Shown: in pieces, positions 44,320-52,764 of the stretch | Numbering within the stretch: position 1 is the first letter of the stretch | How the letters are laid out: each line of letters starts with the position of its first letter | Source of the DNA: Pelomonas sp963422775 | Lineage (GTDB): Bacteria > Pseudomonadota > Gammaproteobacteria > Burkholderiales > Burkholderiaceae_C | Direction: 5' to 3' | Length of the DNA stretch: 64,000 bases | NCBI GenBank assembly: GCA_963422775.4 | Contig: CAUJSJ030000096.1 | Coordinates: 1 to 64,000 of the forward strand | The notes under the pieces: generated by a model | Told to the model about the DNA's origin: nothing | Seen by the model: only the letters and a program-made list of their open reading frames with translations | Databases searched by the model: none | Made by a program: the position numbers and the translations under genes

Positions 44320-44793
44320 TCATCGGCTGCGGTGCGGCTGCTCCTGCACTGCATCGAGGAACTCCCGCAGCGTGCCGACACAAGGCCCCTGGGGGCACAG
44401 GAAGAGGCCTTCGGCCTCGGCGGGCACGTCCGCCGCAAATCCCAGCGTGCCGAGCGAATTCATCGCATCGCCACACAGCGCCACCGTGCGACCACAGCGC
44501 CAGGCCATCTTCAGCAGGGCCTGCAGCCGGGCACAGCCGGTCGGCGCTGCCCAGGCATCCGAGTTCAGCACGATCAAGCCGTCAGCCCAGTCCGCCTCCA
44601 CGGGCGGCTCGCCGAACTCGTCGTCCAGACGCCAATCCATCCGGTGCACGCGGCGGTCCGTCGCCAGCACTGCCAGATCGGCCTCGGAGTTCAGCATCAC
44701 CTCGGCCGTGCCGACGACGCAGATCAGGAGCTCGGACCGTTGCGGCCCATTTGCTGCCGCCATTTCTGGCGGGCAGTCCGTCGTTGTGTTCAT
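44320..44793 (-). CDS. Hypothetical protein, unrecognised
   Basis: 157 residues, MNTTTDCPPEMAAANGPQRS then ELLICVVGTAEVMLNSEADL, RRVHRMDWRLDDEFGEPPVEADWADGLIVLNSDAW and LKMAWRCGRTVALCGDAMNSLG, ending in LREFLDAVQEQ. The pattern of short beta strands followed by helices suggests a small Rossmann-like soluble protein. The frame is open further upstream through the MFS gene on the other strand, but ATG 44793 gives a sensible compact protein. No function can be assigned; it is divergent from the MFS gene at 44947. Confidence 0.55.
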   Translation of the reverse strand: MNTTTDCPPEMAAANGPQRSELLICVVGTAEVMLNSEADLAVLATDRRVHRMDWRLDDEFGEPPVEADWADGLIVLNSDAWAAPTGCARLQALLKMAWRCGRTVALCGDAMNSLGTLGFAADVPAEAEGLFLCPQGPCVGTLREFLDAVQEQPHRSR

Positions 44794-44946
44794 GCTGCGA
44801 CTCCGCAGAAAGCGATGCTGCAACTCTGACGCCGCGTCGGCGTGCCCATCGTGAGCCCTCGGCGCGACGGTTCGTAGGACGCCACGCCAGCCCGAGATAC
44901 ACCCTGCTGCCACGCCTGAGCGTCGTCTGACGCAAACTCCCCGGCC

Positions 44947-46173
44947 ATGCCCGACGCCACGCCTCTCGCCTCGAAGCCCGCCTTCACACCCTATCAACGC
45001 TTCGCGACCGGACTGCTGACGCTGCTGCAGTTCGCCGTCATCCTGGACTTCATGATCATGTCGCCGCTGGGCGCGATGATCATGCCGGCGATGTCGATGA
45101 CGGCCCAGCAGTTCGGCCTCGTCGTCTCGGCCTATGCCTTCAGCGCAGGCATCGCCGGCCTGCTGACGGCGGGCTTCGCCGACCGCTTTGACCGCAAGAA
45201 ACTGCTGCTGTTCTTTTACAGCGGCTTCCTGCTCGGCACGCTGTGGTGCGGCCTGGCGACGAGCTTCGAGTCCCTGCTGATGGCGCGCGTCGTGACAGGC
45301 CTGTTCGGCGGCGTCATCGGCTCCATCGTCATGGCCATCGCAGCCGACCTGTTCGAGCCCGCGCTGCGCGGCCGCGTGATGGGCTTGCTGCAAGGCGGCT
45401 TCGCGGCCAGCCAGGTGCTGGGTATGCCTTTTGGCCTGTTGCTCGCCACGCGATGGAACTGGCATGTGCCCTTTCTGGCGCTGGCGGGCTTCGGGGCCAT
45501 GGGCGGCCTGCTGATCGCCTGGCGCATGAAGCCCGTCACCGCCCACCTGGCGCTGCAGACTGACCGCTCCGCCTTCGCCCACCTGCTGCACACCGTCGCG
45601 CAGCGCCGGCATCTGCACGCCTTCCTCATCACCGCGCTGCTGACGACGGGCGGCTTCATGATCATGCCCTTCGCCAGCGCCTTCTCGGTGCACAACGTCG
45701 GCATCGACCTGCAGCACCTGCCCGTCGTCTACCTCGTCACCGGCATCAGCACGATGGTCGTCGCGCCGACCGTGGGCCGGCTCGCCGACCGCTTCGGCCC
45801 GCTGCCCGTGTTCTACGCCGGCAGCGCCATCACCATCGCGATGGTGGCCATCTACACGCGTCTGGAGGCCTCGTCGCTGACGACGCTGATCGTCATCAAC
45901 GTCGTCATGTTCGCCGGCATCTTCTCGCGCATGGTGCCCTGGCAGGTCATCGTCGCCGGCATTCCGGCGCCCGAGCAGCGCGGCGCCTTCACGGCCATCA
46001 ACGCGGCGCTGCAGCAGCTCGCCGGCGGGCTCGCGGCGCTGGTCTCGGGCCACATCGTGACCATCGCTGCAGACGGCCGGCTGGAGCACTTCCCCTGGGT
46101 GGGCAATGTGCTGATCGGCACGACGCTCATCGTCTGCGTGCTGCTGTGGTTCCTCAAGCGAAATCCACGGTGA
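44947..46173 (+). CDS. MFS transporter (DHA1-like)
   Basis: 408 residues, 12 predicted helices. FAVILDFMIMSPLGAMIMPAMSM in helix 1 and motif A TAGFADRFDRKKLLLFFYSG (about residues 78-97). FSRMVPWQVIVAGIPAPEQRGAF lies between helices 9 and 10, and the C-terminus is charged. Substrate unknown (drug or metabolite efflux). Its last 20 bp overlap the convergent histidine kinase gene. Confidence 0.9.
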   Translation: MPDATPLASKPAFTPYQRFATGLLTLLQFAVILDFMIMSPLGAMIMPAMSMTAQQFGLVVSAYAFSAGIAGLLTAGFADRFDRKKLLLFFYSGFLLGTLWCGLATSFESLLMARVVTGLFGGVIGSIVMAIAADLFEPALRGRVMGLLQGGFAASQVLGMPFGLLLATRWNWHVPFLALAGFGAMGGLLIAWRMKPVTAHLALQTDRSAFAHLLHTVAQRRHLHAFLITALLTTGGFMIMPFASAFSVHNVGIDLQHLPVVYLVTGISTMVVAPTVGRLADRFGPLPVFYAGSAITIAMVAIYTRLEASSLTTLIVINVVMFAGIFSRMVPWQVIVAGIPAPEQRGAFTAINAALQQLAGGLAALVSGHIVTIAADGRLEHFPWVGNVLIGTTLIVCVLLWFLKRNPR

Positions 46174-47530
46174 CCAGCAGACCGCGGCCATCGGGGCCCG
46201 CGTCCAGGCGGATCGCGGCACCATTGCGCGCCGCCGCCCGCTCGGCGATGGCCAGGCCCAGACCGCTGCCGCCCTGGGCCTGGCCGGGGATGCGGTAGAA
46301 GCGTTCGAAGACACGCTGGCGCATCGCCTCGGCAATGCCCGGGCCCTGGTCGCTGAAGCTCAGTGCACAGCCGCCGCCGGGCGCGGGCGCCAGGTGCACG
46401 GCGATGCGGCCGTGTTCGGGCGAGTACTTGATCGCGTTGCTGATGAGGTTGTCGACCAGCGCCCAGACCGTCTCCTGGTGCAGCGGCCGGTCACATGGCC
46501 CGTCGGCGTGGAAGTCGATCTCGATGCCGCGCTGCACGGCCAGCGGCGCGGCGGCGGCGAGGCGGTCGCGCACGAGCGTCTCCAGGGACAGCACGGGCAG
46601 CACCGCGTCGTCGCCGGCGTCCGAGCGCGCGCGCTCCAGCGACAGCAACTGCTGCACCAGGTGGTTGGCGCGCGCGACCCCCTCGCGCAGGCCTGCGCTG
46701 ACCTCGGCGTGGCGCTGCAGGTCGGCCTCGGAAGCGCGTGTCTGCAGCAAGTGGGCGTTGATCTGGATGGCCGCCAGCGGCGTCTTCAGCTCGTGGGCGG
46801 CGTCTGACAGGAACTCGTGCTCATGCTCGATGCGCCGGCGCAGCCGCGCCATCAGGTGGTTGATGGCGGTGACGAGTGGCGACAGTTCGCGGTAGGTTGA
46901 GTTCGGCAGCGGCGTCAGGTCCTGGGCCGAGCGGGCCTCGATGACAGCGGCGAAGGAGCGCAACGGCTTGAGGCCCATGCCGATGATGAACCACGCCGGC
47001 AGCAGCAGCAGCGGCAGGCTGAAGACGGTGGAGCGCAGCAGGAAGCTGACACCCGAGAAGCTCTGCATCCAGCGGTCGTCCACCTCGTGGCTGCGCTCCA
47101 CGACCAGGCCGGTGCGCTCGTCCGTTTCCACGGCACGCACCCAGGCGTTGGCGTCGCGCGCCTCGGCGCTGTCGGGCATGGGCAGGGTGTCGGGCAGTTC
47201 GGGCATCGAGTTGTAGATCAGGCTGCCCCGCTGCCAGACCCGCACACGCACATGCGAGTGGTAGTCCAGCTGGCGGAACATCTCGGCGCGCACGTCTTCC
47301 AGCGCCTGCGCGGCCTGGCGCACACGTTCCGGCTTGTCGGCGATCTCCGCCAGGTGCATCAACAGCTCGCGGGCATGCGCGCCGTTCTCGCTGGCGGTGC
47401 GCGAGCGCTGCGTGATCTTGGCCTCCAGCGCCACGTACAGGAAGCCGGCCAGCGCAACGAGCAGGATGACGGCGCTGAAGCCCAGCATCAGCCGCCGGAA
47501 CAGCGAGGATTGATCAGGCGACGCGGTCAC
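46154..47530 (-). CDS. Sensor histidine kinase, QseC-like
   Basis: 458 residues: transmembrane helix 1 (LMLGFSAVILLVALAGFLYVAL, about 14-35), periplasmic loop about 36-160, helix 2 (STVFSLPLLLLPAWFIIGMGL, about 168-188), HAMP-like linker, HisKA with the phospho-His in FLSDAAHELKTPLAAIQ (about residue 246), N box DNLISNAIKYSPE, G1 SFSDQGPGIAE, F box FERFYRIPG and G2 GGSGLGLAIAE. Pairs with the response regulator it overlaps by 17 bp. Confidence 0.93.
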   Translation of the reverse strand: MTASPDQSSLFRRLMLGFSAVILLVALAGFLYVALEAKITQRSRTASENGAHARELLMHLAEIADKPERVRQAAQALEDVRAEMFRQLDYHSHVRVRVWQRGSLIYNSMPELPDTLPMPDSAEARDANAWVRAVETDERTGLVVERSHEVDDRWMQSFSGVSFLLRSTVFSLPLLLLPAWFIIGMGLKPLRSFAAVIEARSAQDLTPLPNSTYRELSPLVTAINHLMARLRRRIEHEHEFLSDAAHELKTPLAAIQINAHLLQTRASEADLQRHAEVSAGLREGVARANHLVQQLLSLERARSDAGDDAVLPVLSLETLVRDRLAAAAPLAVQRGIEIDFHADGPCDRPLHQETVWALVDNLISNAIKYSPEHGRIAVHLAPAPGGGCALSFSDQGPGIAEAMRQRVFERFYRIPGQAQGGSGLGLAIAERAAARNGAAIRLDAGPDGRGLLVTVDFA

Positions 47531-48179
47531 GCTGCATCATGTAGCCCACCCCGCGCACGGTGCGGATGTGGCCGTCGCCGATCTTCTTGCGCAGGTTGGA
47601 GATGTGAACATCCAGCGTCGCGCCGTCGCTGAACGGCAACACGCGCTTCTCCAGCTCGGCGCGCGTCAGCACGCGGTCGCTCTGCTTCATCAGCGTCAGC
47701 AGCAGCGCGTACTCGGTCTTGGACAGCGTGACGGGTGCGCCGTCCAGCGTCACGCGCATGCGCTTCTCCTCCACGGCCAGGTTGCCGAAGTTCCACAGCG
47801 CCTCCGCCTCGCCGTGCGCGCCACTGCGGCGCAGGATGGCGCGCAGGCGCACCAGCAGCTCGGGGATCTCGAAGGGCTTGATGAGGTAGTCGTCGGCGCC
47901 GTTGTCGAAGCCCTTGAGGCGATCCTGCAGGCCATCACGCGCCGTGATGATGAGCACGGGCACCGTCACACCCGCCGCGCGCAGGCGTTTGAGCAGCTCG
48001 TTGCCGTCGCCGTCGGGCAGGCCGAGGTCGAGCAGCACGGCGTCGAAATCCTCGGCCCGAAGCCGCTCGACGGCGTCGTTTGCCATGCGCACCCAGACGA
48101 CCTCATGGCCCTCGTCCTTGAACACCGTCAGCAGGGCCTGGCCGATGTTGAGGTCGTCCTCGATCAGATAGATCTTCAC
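47514..48179 (-). CDS. OmpR-family response regulator, QseB-like
   Basis: 221 residues from GTG at 48179 (VKIYLIEDDLNIGQALLTVF), which is where receiver domains begin; the frame is open to 48380 but upstream residues are not family-like. Receiver: acidic EDD (about 7-9), phospho-Asp in AVLLDLGLPDGDG (about 51), and LIKPFEIPELLVRL with the conserved Lys. C-terminal winged helix: LSKTEYALLLTLMKQSDRVLTRAELEKRV and HISNLRKKIGDGHIRTVRGVGYMM. Expressed with the downstream kinase; a repeated CTTCAG box upstream may be its own site. Confidence 0.94.
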   Translation of the reverse strand: MKIYLIEDDLNIGQALLTVFKDEGHEVVWVRMANDAVERLRAEDFDAVLLDLGLPDGDGNELLKRLRAAGVTVPVLIITARDGLQDRLKGFDNGADDYLIKPFEIPELLVRLRAILRRSGAHGEAEALWNFGNLAVEEKRMRVTLDGAPVTLSKTEYALLLTLMKQSDRVLTRAELEKRVLPFSDGATLDVHISNLRKKIGDGHIRTVRGVGYMMQRDRVA

Positions 48180-48284
48180 GCAAAGAAGTCTAGCGGCGCA
48201 TGCCCTGGCCGGGGCTTGGGCGAAACACGCATGCGGGCAGGGCGGCCGCCCGGAATGCCGATGGATAAAGGCCAAACGTCGAAT

Positions 48285-48301
48285 CTTCAGGATTTCTTCA
48301 G
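48285..48301. promoter_or_regulatory. CTTCAG-N5-CTTCAG direct repeat, candidate response-regulator box
   Basis: Two CTTCAG hexamers (48285-48290 and 48296-48301) separated by 5 bp: the 11-bp-period architecture of OmpR-family sites such as the PmrA/QseB box (CTTAAG-like hexamers, N5). A third CTTCAG is at 48330-48335. They lie in the 291-bp region between the divergent response regulator and TonB-receptor genes. Otherwise that region holds a possible plus-strand -10 TATAGA at 48320-48325 and no gene. Confidence 0.45.
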
Positions 48302-48470
48302 GCCGGCTCGAAAGTTGTCTATAGAGATCCTTCAGCGGCTCACGCTCCGGATTGCGCGACGTCCTCTCGGCCTGGAGCATGGCGACCGTTCGCTGGACAC
48401 ACCGGACTCGCGATCCGGTGGCCGTCAGCAGAACCGGAACCGACCACTACAACATTCGAGAGGCAAACCC

Positions 48471-51317
48471 ATGGCTCATCCGACAGCCGCACGAACGCAG
48501 CGCCAGCCGCGAGCGCGCGGGCTCCACCCCACCCTCCCCCGTCTTCTGCCGATCACGCAGGCCTGCGCCCTGCTGCTGCTCGGCGCCCAGGTCGCGCAAG
48601 CCCAGGAGGCCGCGCCGCAGACGCTGGACACCGTCGTCGTCACCGGCATCCGCAAGAGCGTCGAAGACGCCATCGCCACCAAGCGCAACAACTCCTCCAT
48701 CGTCGAGGCCATCTCCGCCGAAGACATCGGCAAGCTGCCCGATGTGACGGTGGCCGAGTCCCTCGGCCGCATCAGCGGCATCGCCGTGCAGCGCAGCAAG
48801 GTCAACGGCAAGGCCGCCGGCGTCAGCGTGCGCGGCATGGCGCCCGCTTTCGGCGGCTCGCTGTTCAACGGCCGCGAGCTGGCCTCCACCAGCGATGCGC
48901 GCAGCCCCGAGTTCGATCTCTTCCCGGCCGAGCTGCTGTCCAGCATCCTGATCTACAAGACGCCCGACGCCGGCCTCGTCGGCCAGGGCCTGTCGGCGAC
49001 CGTCGACCTGCGCACCATCCGACCGCTGGACTATGGCAAGCGCACCATCGCCGTCAGCGCGCGCAAGGAGCGCATCGGCGAGGATTCCGGCGTCGAGGTC
49101 GGCTCGGGCCATCGCACCAGCCTGGTCTATGTGGACCAGTTCGCCAACCGCACCCTCGGCGTGGCCGTGGCCCTGAGCCGCGCGCGTGAAGACAACGGCG
49201 GCGAGCAGCGCTTCGACAGCTGGGGCGGCTGGGCGCCGCAGATCGATGTCAACGGCCAGCAGATCACTGTGCCGGGCGGCTTCAAGTACGAGACCCAACG
49301 CCGCCAGAGCACACGCGATGGTGCGACGCTGACGCTGCAGTACAAGCCGAACAGCGAGTTCAAGACCACGGCCGACGTCTTCTACGGCGCTGGCACCGAG
49401 AAGACCAAACAGACAGGCCTGGAAGGTGCCATCGCCTTCGGCGCGGGCGCCTACGACCCCAATGGCCAGCTCAGCAACGCCACGATCAGCAATGGCGTGG
49501 CGACGAGCGGCACGCTGAACAACTACAAGGGCGTGGTGCGCAACCACATGTTCTCGAACAAGGACCGGCTGCTGGCCATCGGCGTGAACAGCGAGCTGCG
49601 CACCGGGGACTGGCGCTGGGAGGCGGACCTGTCGCGCTCCCACGGCGTGAAGAACATCAGCAACTTCGAGACGACGGCCGGCCAGCCCGGCAACACGCCG
49701 CAGGCGCAGCTCGCCACCATCAGCTGGACGGGCTTCAACGGCAGCAACTTCGCCGACGTGAAGTACAAGACCAGCGGCAACTTCGCCGACCGCAGCTTCG
49801 CGCTGCTGACCGACGTGGACGGCTGGGGCGGTGGCCCCGCGACGCCGCAGGCCGGCTATGCAGCCCTGCCCACCATCGACGACAAGCTGACCAGCCTGCG
49901 CCTGACGGCCCATCATGACCTGGAATGGGGCCCCATCGTCGGCAGCAAGTTCGGCATCAACCTCAGCAAACGCGACAAGTCGCGCCTGGGTGACGAGGGC
50001 CGCCTGTCCATTCTGAACGGCACGGACGGTTACGCCAGCGCCAAGATCCCCGGCACGGCCACGGCCCTCGCCGGCGCCTCGGGCATCGAGGTCGCATCCT
50101 GGGACCCGACCGGGTCGCTGGGCAGCGTCTACGCGATCAACCGCTGGGTGGACGCGACGGTGCTGTCGCGCAACTGGACGGTGGGCGAGAAGGTGGCCAC
50201 GGCCTACGCGCAGGCCGACCTGAGCGGCAATCTCGGCAGCATCCCCTACAGCGGCAACATCGGGCTGCAGCTGGTGCACACCGACCAGAACGCCACCGGC
50301 AACCAGGTGGACCTGGCCAAGTGCACCGGCATCACGGTCGATACCTGCCCCTACGTCGTGCGAACCGACGGCACCAGCTACTACCACCTGCTGCCGTCGC
50401 TGAACCTCACCTTCGATCTCGGCAGCCAGCAGCTGCTGCGCCTGGGCGCCGGCAAGCAGGTGGCGCGCGCCAACCTCGACAACATGAAGGCCAGCCTGGA
50501 CTTCGGCGTGCAGAACGCCACGGCCGTGTCTCCCGCGCTGACAGGCTTCTCGGGCAACCCCAAGCTCAAGCCCTACGAGGCCAAGGCGCTGGACGTGTCC
50601 TACGAGAAGTACTTCGACAAGTACGGCTACGTCAGCCTGGCCGGCTTCTTCAAGAAGCTGGACAACTACGTCATCAACGCGCCACGCGAGTTCGACTTCA
50701 AGCCCTACACCAGCGCCACGACACCGCTCCCGGACAAGGGCCCCTACAAGGGCTCGACCATCGGCTTCCTGACCCAACCCGTCAACGGCCAGGGCGGCAA
50801 CATGCACGGCTTCGAGCTGGCCATCAACCTGCCGGGCCGCATGGCGTTCGACTGGCTGGACGGCTTCGGCGCCCAGGTCAACCACTCCTACACGGCGAGC
50901 TCGGTGCGCCTGCCCACCAGCGGCTTCGTGTCGCCGCAGAACGGGCCGGTGTTCGCGGGCGTCGTCAGCGAGATCGGCCTGCCGGGCCTGTCCAAGAACG
51001 TGACGACGCTGCGCCTGTACTACGAGAAGCACGGCTTCCAGCTCGCCTGGGCGGCGCACAAGCGCTCGGACTTCATCGGCCAGATCCTGGACTACCGCAG
51101 CGACTCGCAGTTCACCTTCATCAAGGGCGAGACCATCGTCGACGCGCAGGTGGGCTATGAGTTCCAGGAGGGTTGGCTCAAGGGCCTGTCCGTGCTGCTG
51201 CAGGGGCACAACATGACCAACACGCCCTTCCAGGAGTACACGACGGACCGCAACATCATCACCAACAAGGTGGTGTACGGGAAGACATATCGCTTGGGCT
51301 TGAATTACCGCTATTGA
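48471..51317 (+). CDS. TonB-dependent outer-membrane receptor, probably for maltodextrins
   Basis: 948 residues. Signal peptide ending ALLLLGAQVAQAQ (about residues 31-44); TonB-box/plug start LDTVVVTGIRKSVEDAIATKRNNSSIVEAISAEDIGKLPDVTVAESLGRISGIAVQR (about 52-105), the plug form typical of sugar-type receptors of Xanthomonadales and Caulobacter; then a long 22-strand barrel ending in an aromatic YRLGLNYRY. It heads a locus with GH13, halogenase-family, GH97, MFS and RpiR genes, so alpha-glucan import is inferred. The start ATG at 48471 has GAGAGGC upstream; the frame is open far upstream through the regulator gene and that part is not coding. Confidence 0.92.
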   Translation: MAHPTAARTQRQPRARGLHPTLPRLLPITQACALLLLGAQVAQAQEAAPQTLDTVVVTGIRKSVEDAIATKRNNSSIVEAISAEDIGKLPDVTVAESLGRISGIAVQRSKVNGKAAGVSVRGMAPAFGGSLFNGRELASTSDARSPEFDLFPAELLSSILIYKTPDAGLVGQGLSATVDLRTIRPLDYGKRTIAVSARKERIGEDSGVEVGSGHRTSLVYVDQFANRTLGVAVALSRAREDNGGEQRFDSWGGWAPQIDVNGQQITVPGGFKYETQRRQSTRDGATLTLQYKPNSEFKTTADVFYGAGTEKTKQTGLEGAIAFGAGAYDPNGQLSNATISNGVATSGTLNNYKGVVRNHMFSNKDRLLAIGVNSELRTGDWRWEADLSRSHGVKNISNFETTAGQPGNTPQAQLATISWTGFNGSNFADVKYKTSGNFADRSFALLTDVDGWGGGPATPQAGYAALPTIDDKLTSLRLTAHHDLEWGPIVGSKFGINLSKRDKSRLGDEGRLSILNGTDGYASAKIPGTATALAGASGIEVASWDPTGSLGSVYAINRWVDATVLSRNWTVGEKVATAYAQADLSGNLGSIPYSGNIGLQLVHTDQNATGNQVDLAKCTGITVDTCPYVVRTDGTSYYHLLPSLNLTFDLGSQQLLRLGAGKQVARANLDNMKASLDFGVQNATAVSPALTGFSGNPKLKPYEAKALDVSYEKYFDKYGYVSLAGFFKKLDNYVINAPREFDFKPYTSATTPLPDKGPYKGSTIGFLTQPVNGQGGNMHGFELAINLPGRMAFDWLDGFGAQVNHSYTASSVRLPTSGFVSPQNGPVFAGVVSEIGLPGLSKNVTTLRLYYEKHGFQLAWAAHKRSDFIGQILDYRSDSQFTFIKGETIVDAQVGYEFQEGWLKGLSVLLQGHNMTNTPFQEYTTDRNIITNKVVYGKTYRLGLNYRY

Positions 51318-51327
51318 CAGCGCCCAC

Positions 51328-51366
51328 GCCGCGCCCGCCCTCGCCGGCCGGGCGCGGCCTTCTTTG
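51328..51366 (+). terminator. Terminator-like hairpin between the receptor and the GH13 gene
   Basis: GCCGCGCCCG (51328-51337) / CGGGCGCGGC (51349-51358), 11-nt loop, followed by CTTCTTTGC. It may cause partial termination so that the receptor is made in excess over the downstream enzymes. Confidence 0.5.
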
Positions 51367-51383
51367 CTTCGACCCACCTCATC

Positions 51384-52757
51384 GTGACCTCCTCACTCCG
51401 CGCGTTCGCGCACCTCCTGCTTGCGCTGGCCTGCGCTCCCGTTGCCGCAGCACCGCTCACCGCGTATCAACCCAAGCCCTATGTGCAGGTCCAGCACCCG
51501 GCCTGGGCGCGCAACGCGACGCTCTACCAGATCAACACGCGCCAATTCACGCCCGAGGGCACGCTGCGCGCCGCTGAAGGCCAGCTGCCGCGGCTCAGGA
51601 ACCTGGGCGTGGACATCCTGTGGCTGATGCCCATCCACCCCATTGGCGAGAAGCACCGCAAGGGCAGCCTCGGCAGCCCCTATGCCGTCAGCGACCACCT
51701 CGCCGTCAGCCCCGAGCTCGGCACCCTCGCCGAGTTCAAGCATTTCGTCGCAACAGCGCACTCACTCGGCCTCAAGGTCATCCTCGACTGGGTCGGCAAC
51801 CACACGGCCTGGGACAACGTGCTCGTCAAGAGCCACCCCGACTGGTACGCCCGCGACGAGCAGGGCCGCTTCACCCCCACGCCCTGGTACGACTGGGACG
51901 ACATCATCGACCTCGACTACAGCAAGCCCGAACTGCGTCGCTACATGACGCAGGCACTGCTGTACTGGGTGCGCGAAGCCGGCGTGGACGGCTACCGCGT
52001 GGACGCTGCCGGCCTCTCGCCGCTGGACTTCTGGGAGCAGGCCGCCAGGGAGTTGCGCGCGATCAAGCCCGTCTTCCTGCTCGCCGAATGGGAGAGCCGC
52101 GACCTGCATGCCAAGGCCTTCGACGCCACCTACGCCTGGAGCTGGTGGGACGCGATGAAACTCATCGCCGAAGGCCGCGCCGACGCGACGTCGCTCTACC
52201 CCTACTACGCCTGGAACCGCAAGTTCTTCCCGCGTGAGGCCTACCGCCTGCTGTACACGACCAACCACGACAAGAACGCCTGGGAGGGCACCGAGCACGA
52301 GATCTTCGGCGCCTCGGTGGAGGCAGTGACCGTGCTCAGCTTCATCAGCGAGGGCCTGCCGCTGATCTACAACGGCCAGGAAGCCGGCAATCGCAAGCGC
52401 CTGGCCTTCTTCGAGCGTGACCCGATCGCCTGGAAGGACGCGCCCGAGGCCGATCTCTACCGCCGCCTGATCGCACTGAAGAAGCGCAACACGGCGCTTT
52501 GGAACGGCGCTGACGGTGCCGTCATGGAGCCGGTGGCCAACAGCGTGCCCAAGCAGGTCTTCAGCTTCGTGCGCGGCAATGGCAAGGACAAGGTCCTCGC
52601 GGTCTTCAACCTGTCCGCTTCAACCGTTGACGTGACACTGAATGGCCCGCGCCATGCCGGCCGCTACCTGGACTTCAACGGCGGCGCCGAGACGAAGCTC
52701 GAAGACGGCGCCACGCTGAGCCTGCCCGCCTGGGGCTGGCGTGTCCTGGTTCAGTGA
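51384..52757 (+). CDS. GH13 alpha-amylase-family glycosidase, exported
   Basis: 457 residues from a GTG start. Signal peptide MTSSLRAFAHLLLALACAPVAAA. Barrel regions: region I DWVGNHTAWDN (about 139-149), region II GVDGYRVDAAG with nucleophile Asp (about 199), region III FLLAEWES with acid/base Glu (about 231), and region IV TTNHDKNAW with the third Asp (about 294). C-terminal beta-sandwich ends LPAWGWRVLVQ. Probably periplasmic and acts on imported maltodextrins. Followed at 8 bp by the halogenase-family gene. Confidence 0.92.
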   Translation: MTSSLRAFAHLLLALACAPVAAAPLTAYQPKPYVQVQHPAWARNATLYQINTRQFTPEGTLRAAEGQLPRLRNLGVDILWLMPIHPIGEKHRKGSLGSPYAVSDHLAVSPELGTLAEFKHFVATAHSLGLKVILDWVGNHTAWDNVLVKSHPDWYARDEQGRFTPTPWYDWDDIIDLDYSKPELRRYMTQALLYWVREAGVDGYRVDAAGLSPLDFWEQAARELRAIKPVFLLAEWESRDLHAKAFDATYAWSWWDAMKLIAEGRADATSLYPYYAWNRKFFPREAYRLLYTTNHDKNAWEGTEHEIFGASVEAVTVLSFISEGLPLIYNGQEAGNRKRLAFFERDPIAWKDAPEADLYRRLIALKKRNTALWNGADGAVMEPVANSVPKQVFSFVRGNGKDKVLAVFNLSASTVDVTLNGPRHAGRYLDFNGGAETKLEDGATLSLPAWGWRVLVQ

Positions 52758-52764
52758 GGTGTCC

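Noticed and set aside
44320..46335. 671-codon minus-strand frame overlapping the MFS gene
   Set aside because: Only the last 157 codons look like protein; the rest is antisense to a clear MFS transporter.
48447..51377. 976-codon open frame antisense to the TonB receptor
   Set aside because: Shadow of biased third-position GC; the plus-strand receptor has signal peptide, plug and barrel features, the antisense frame has none.
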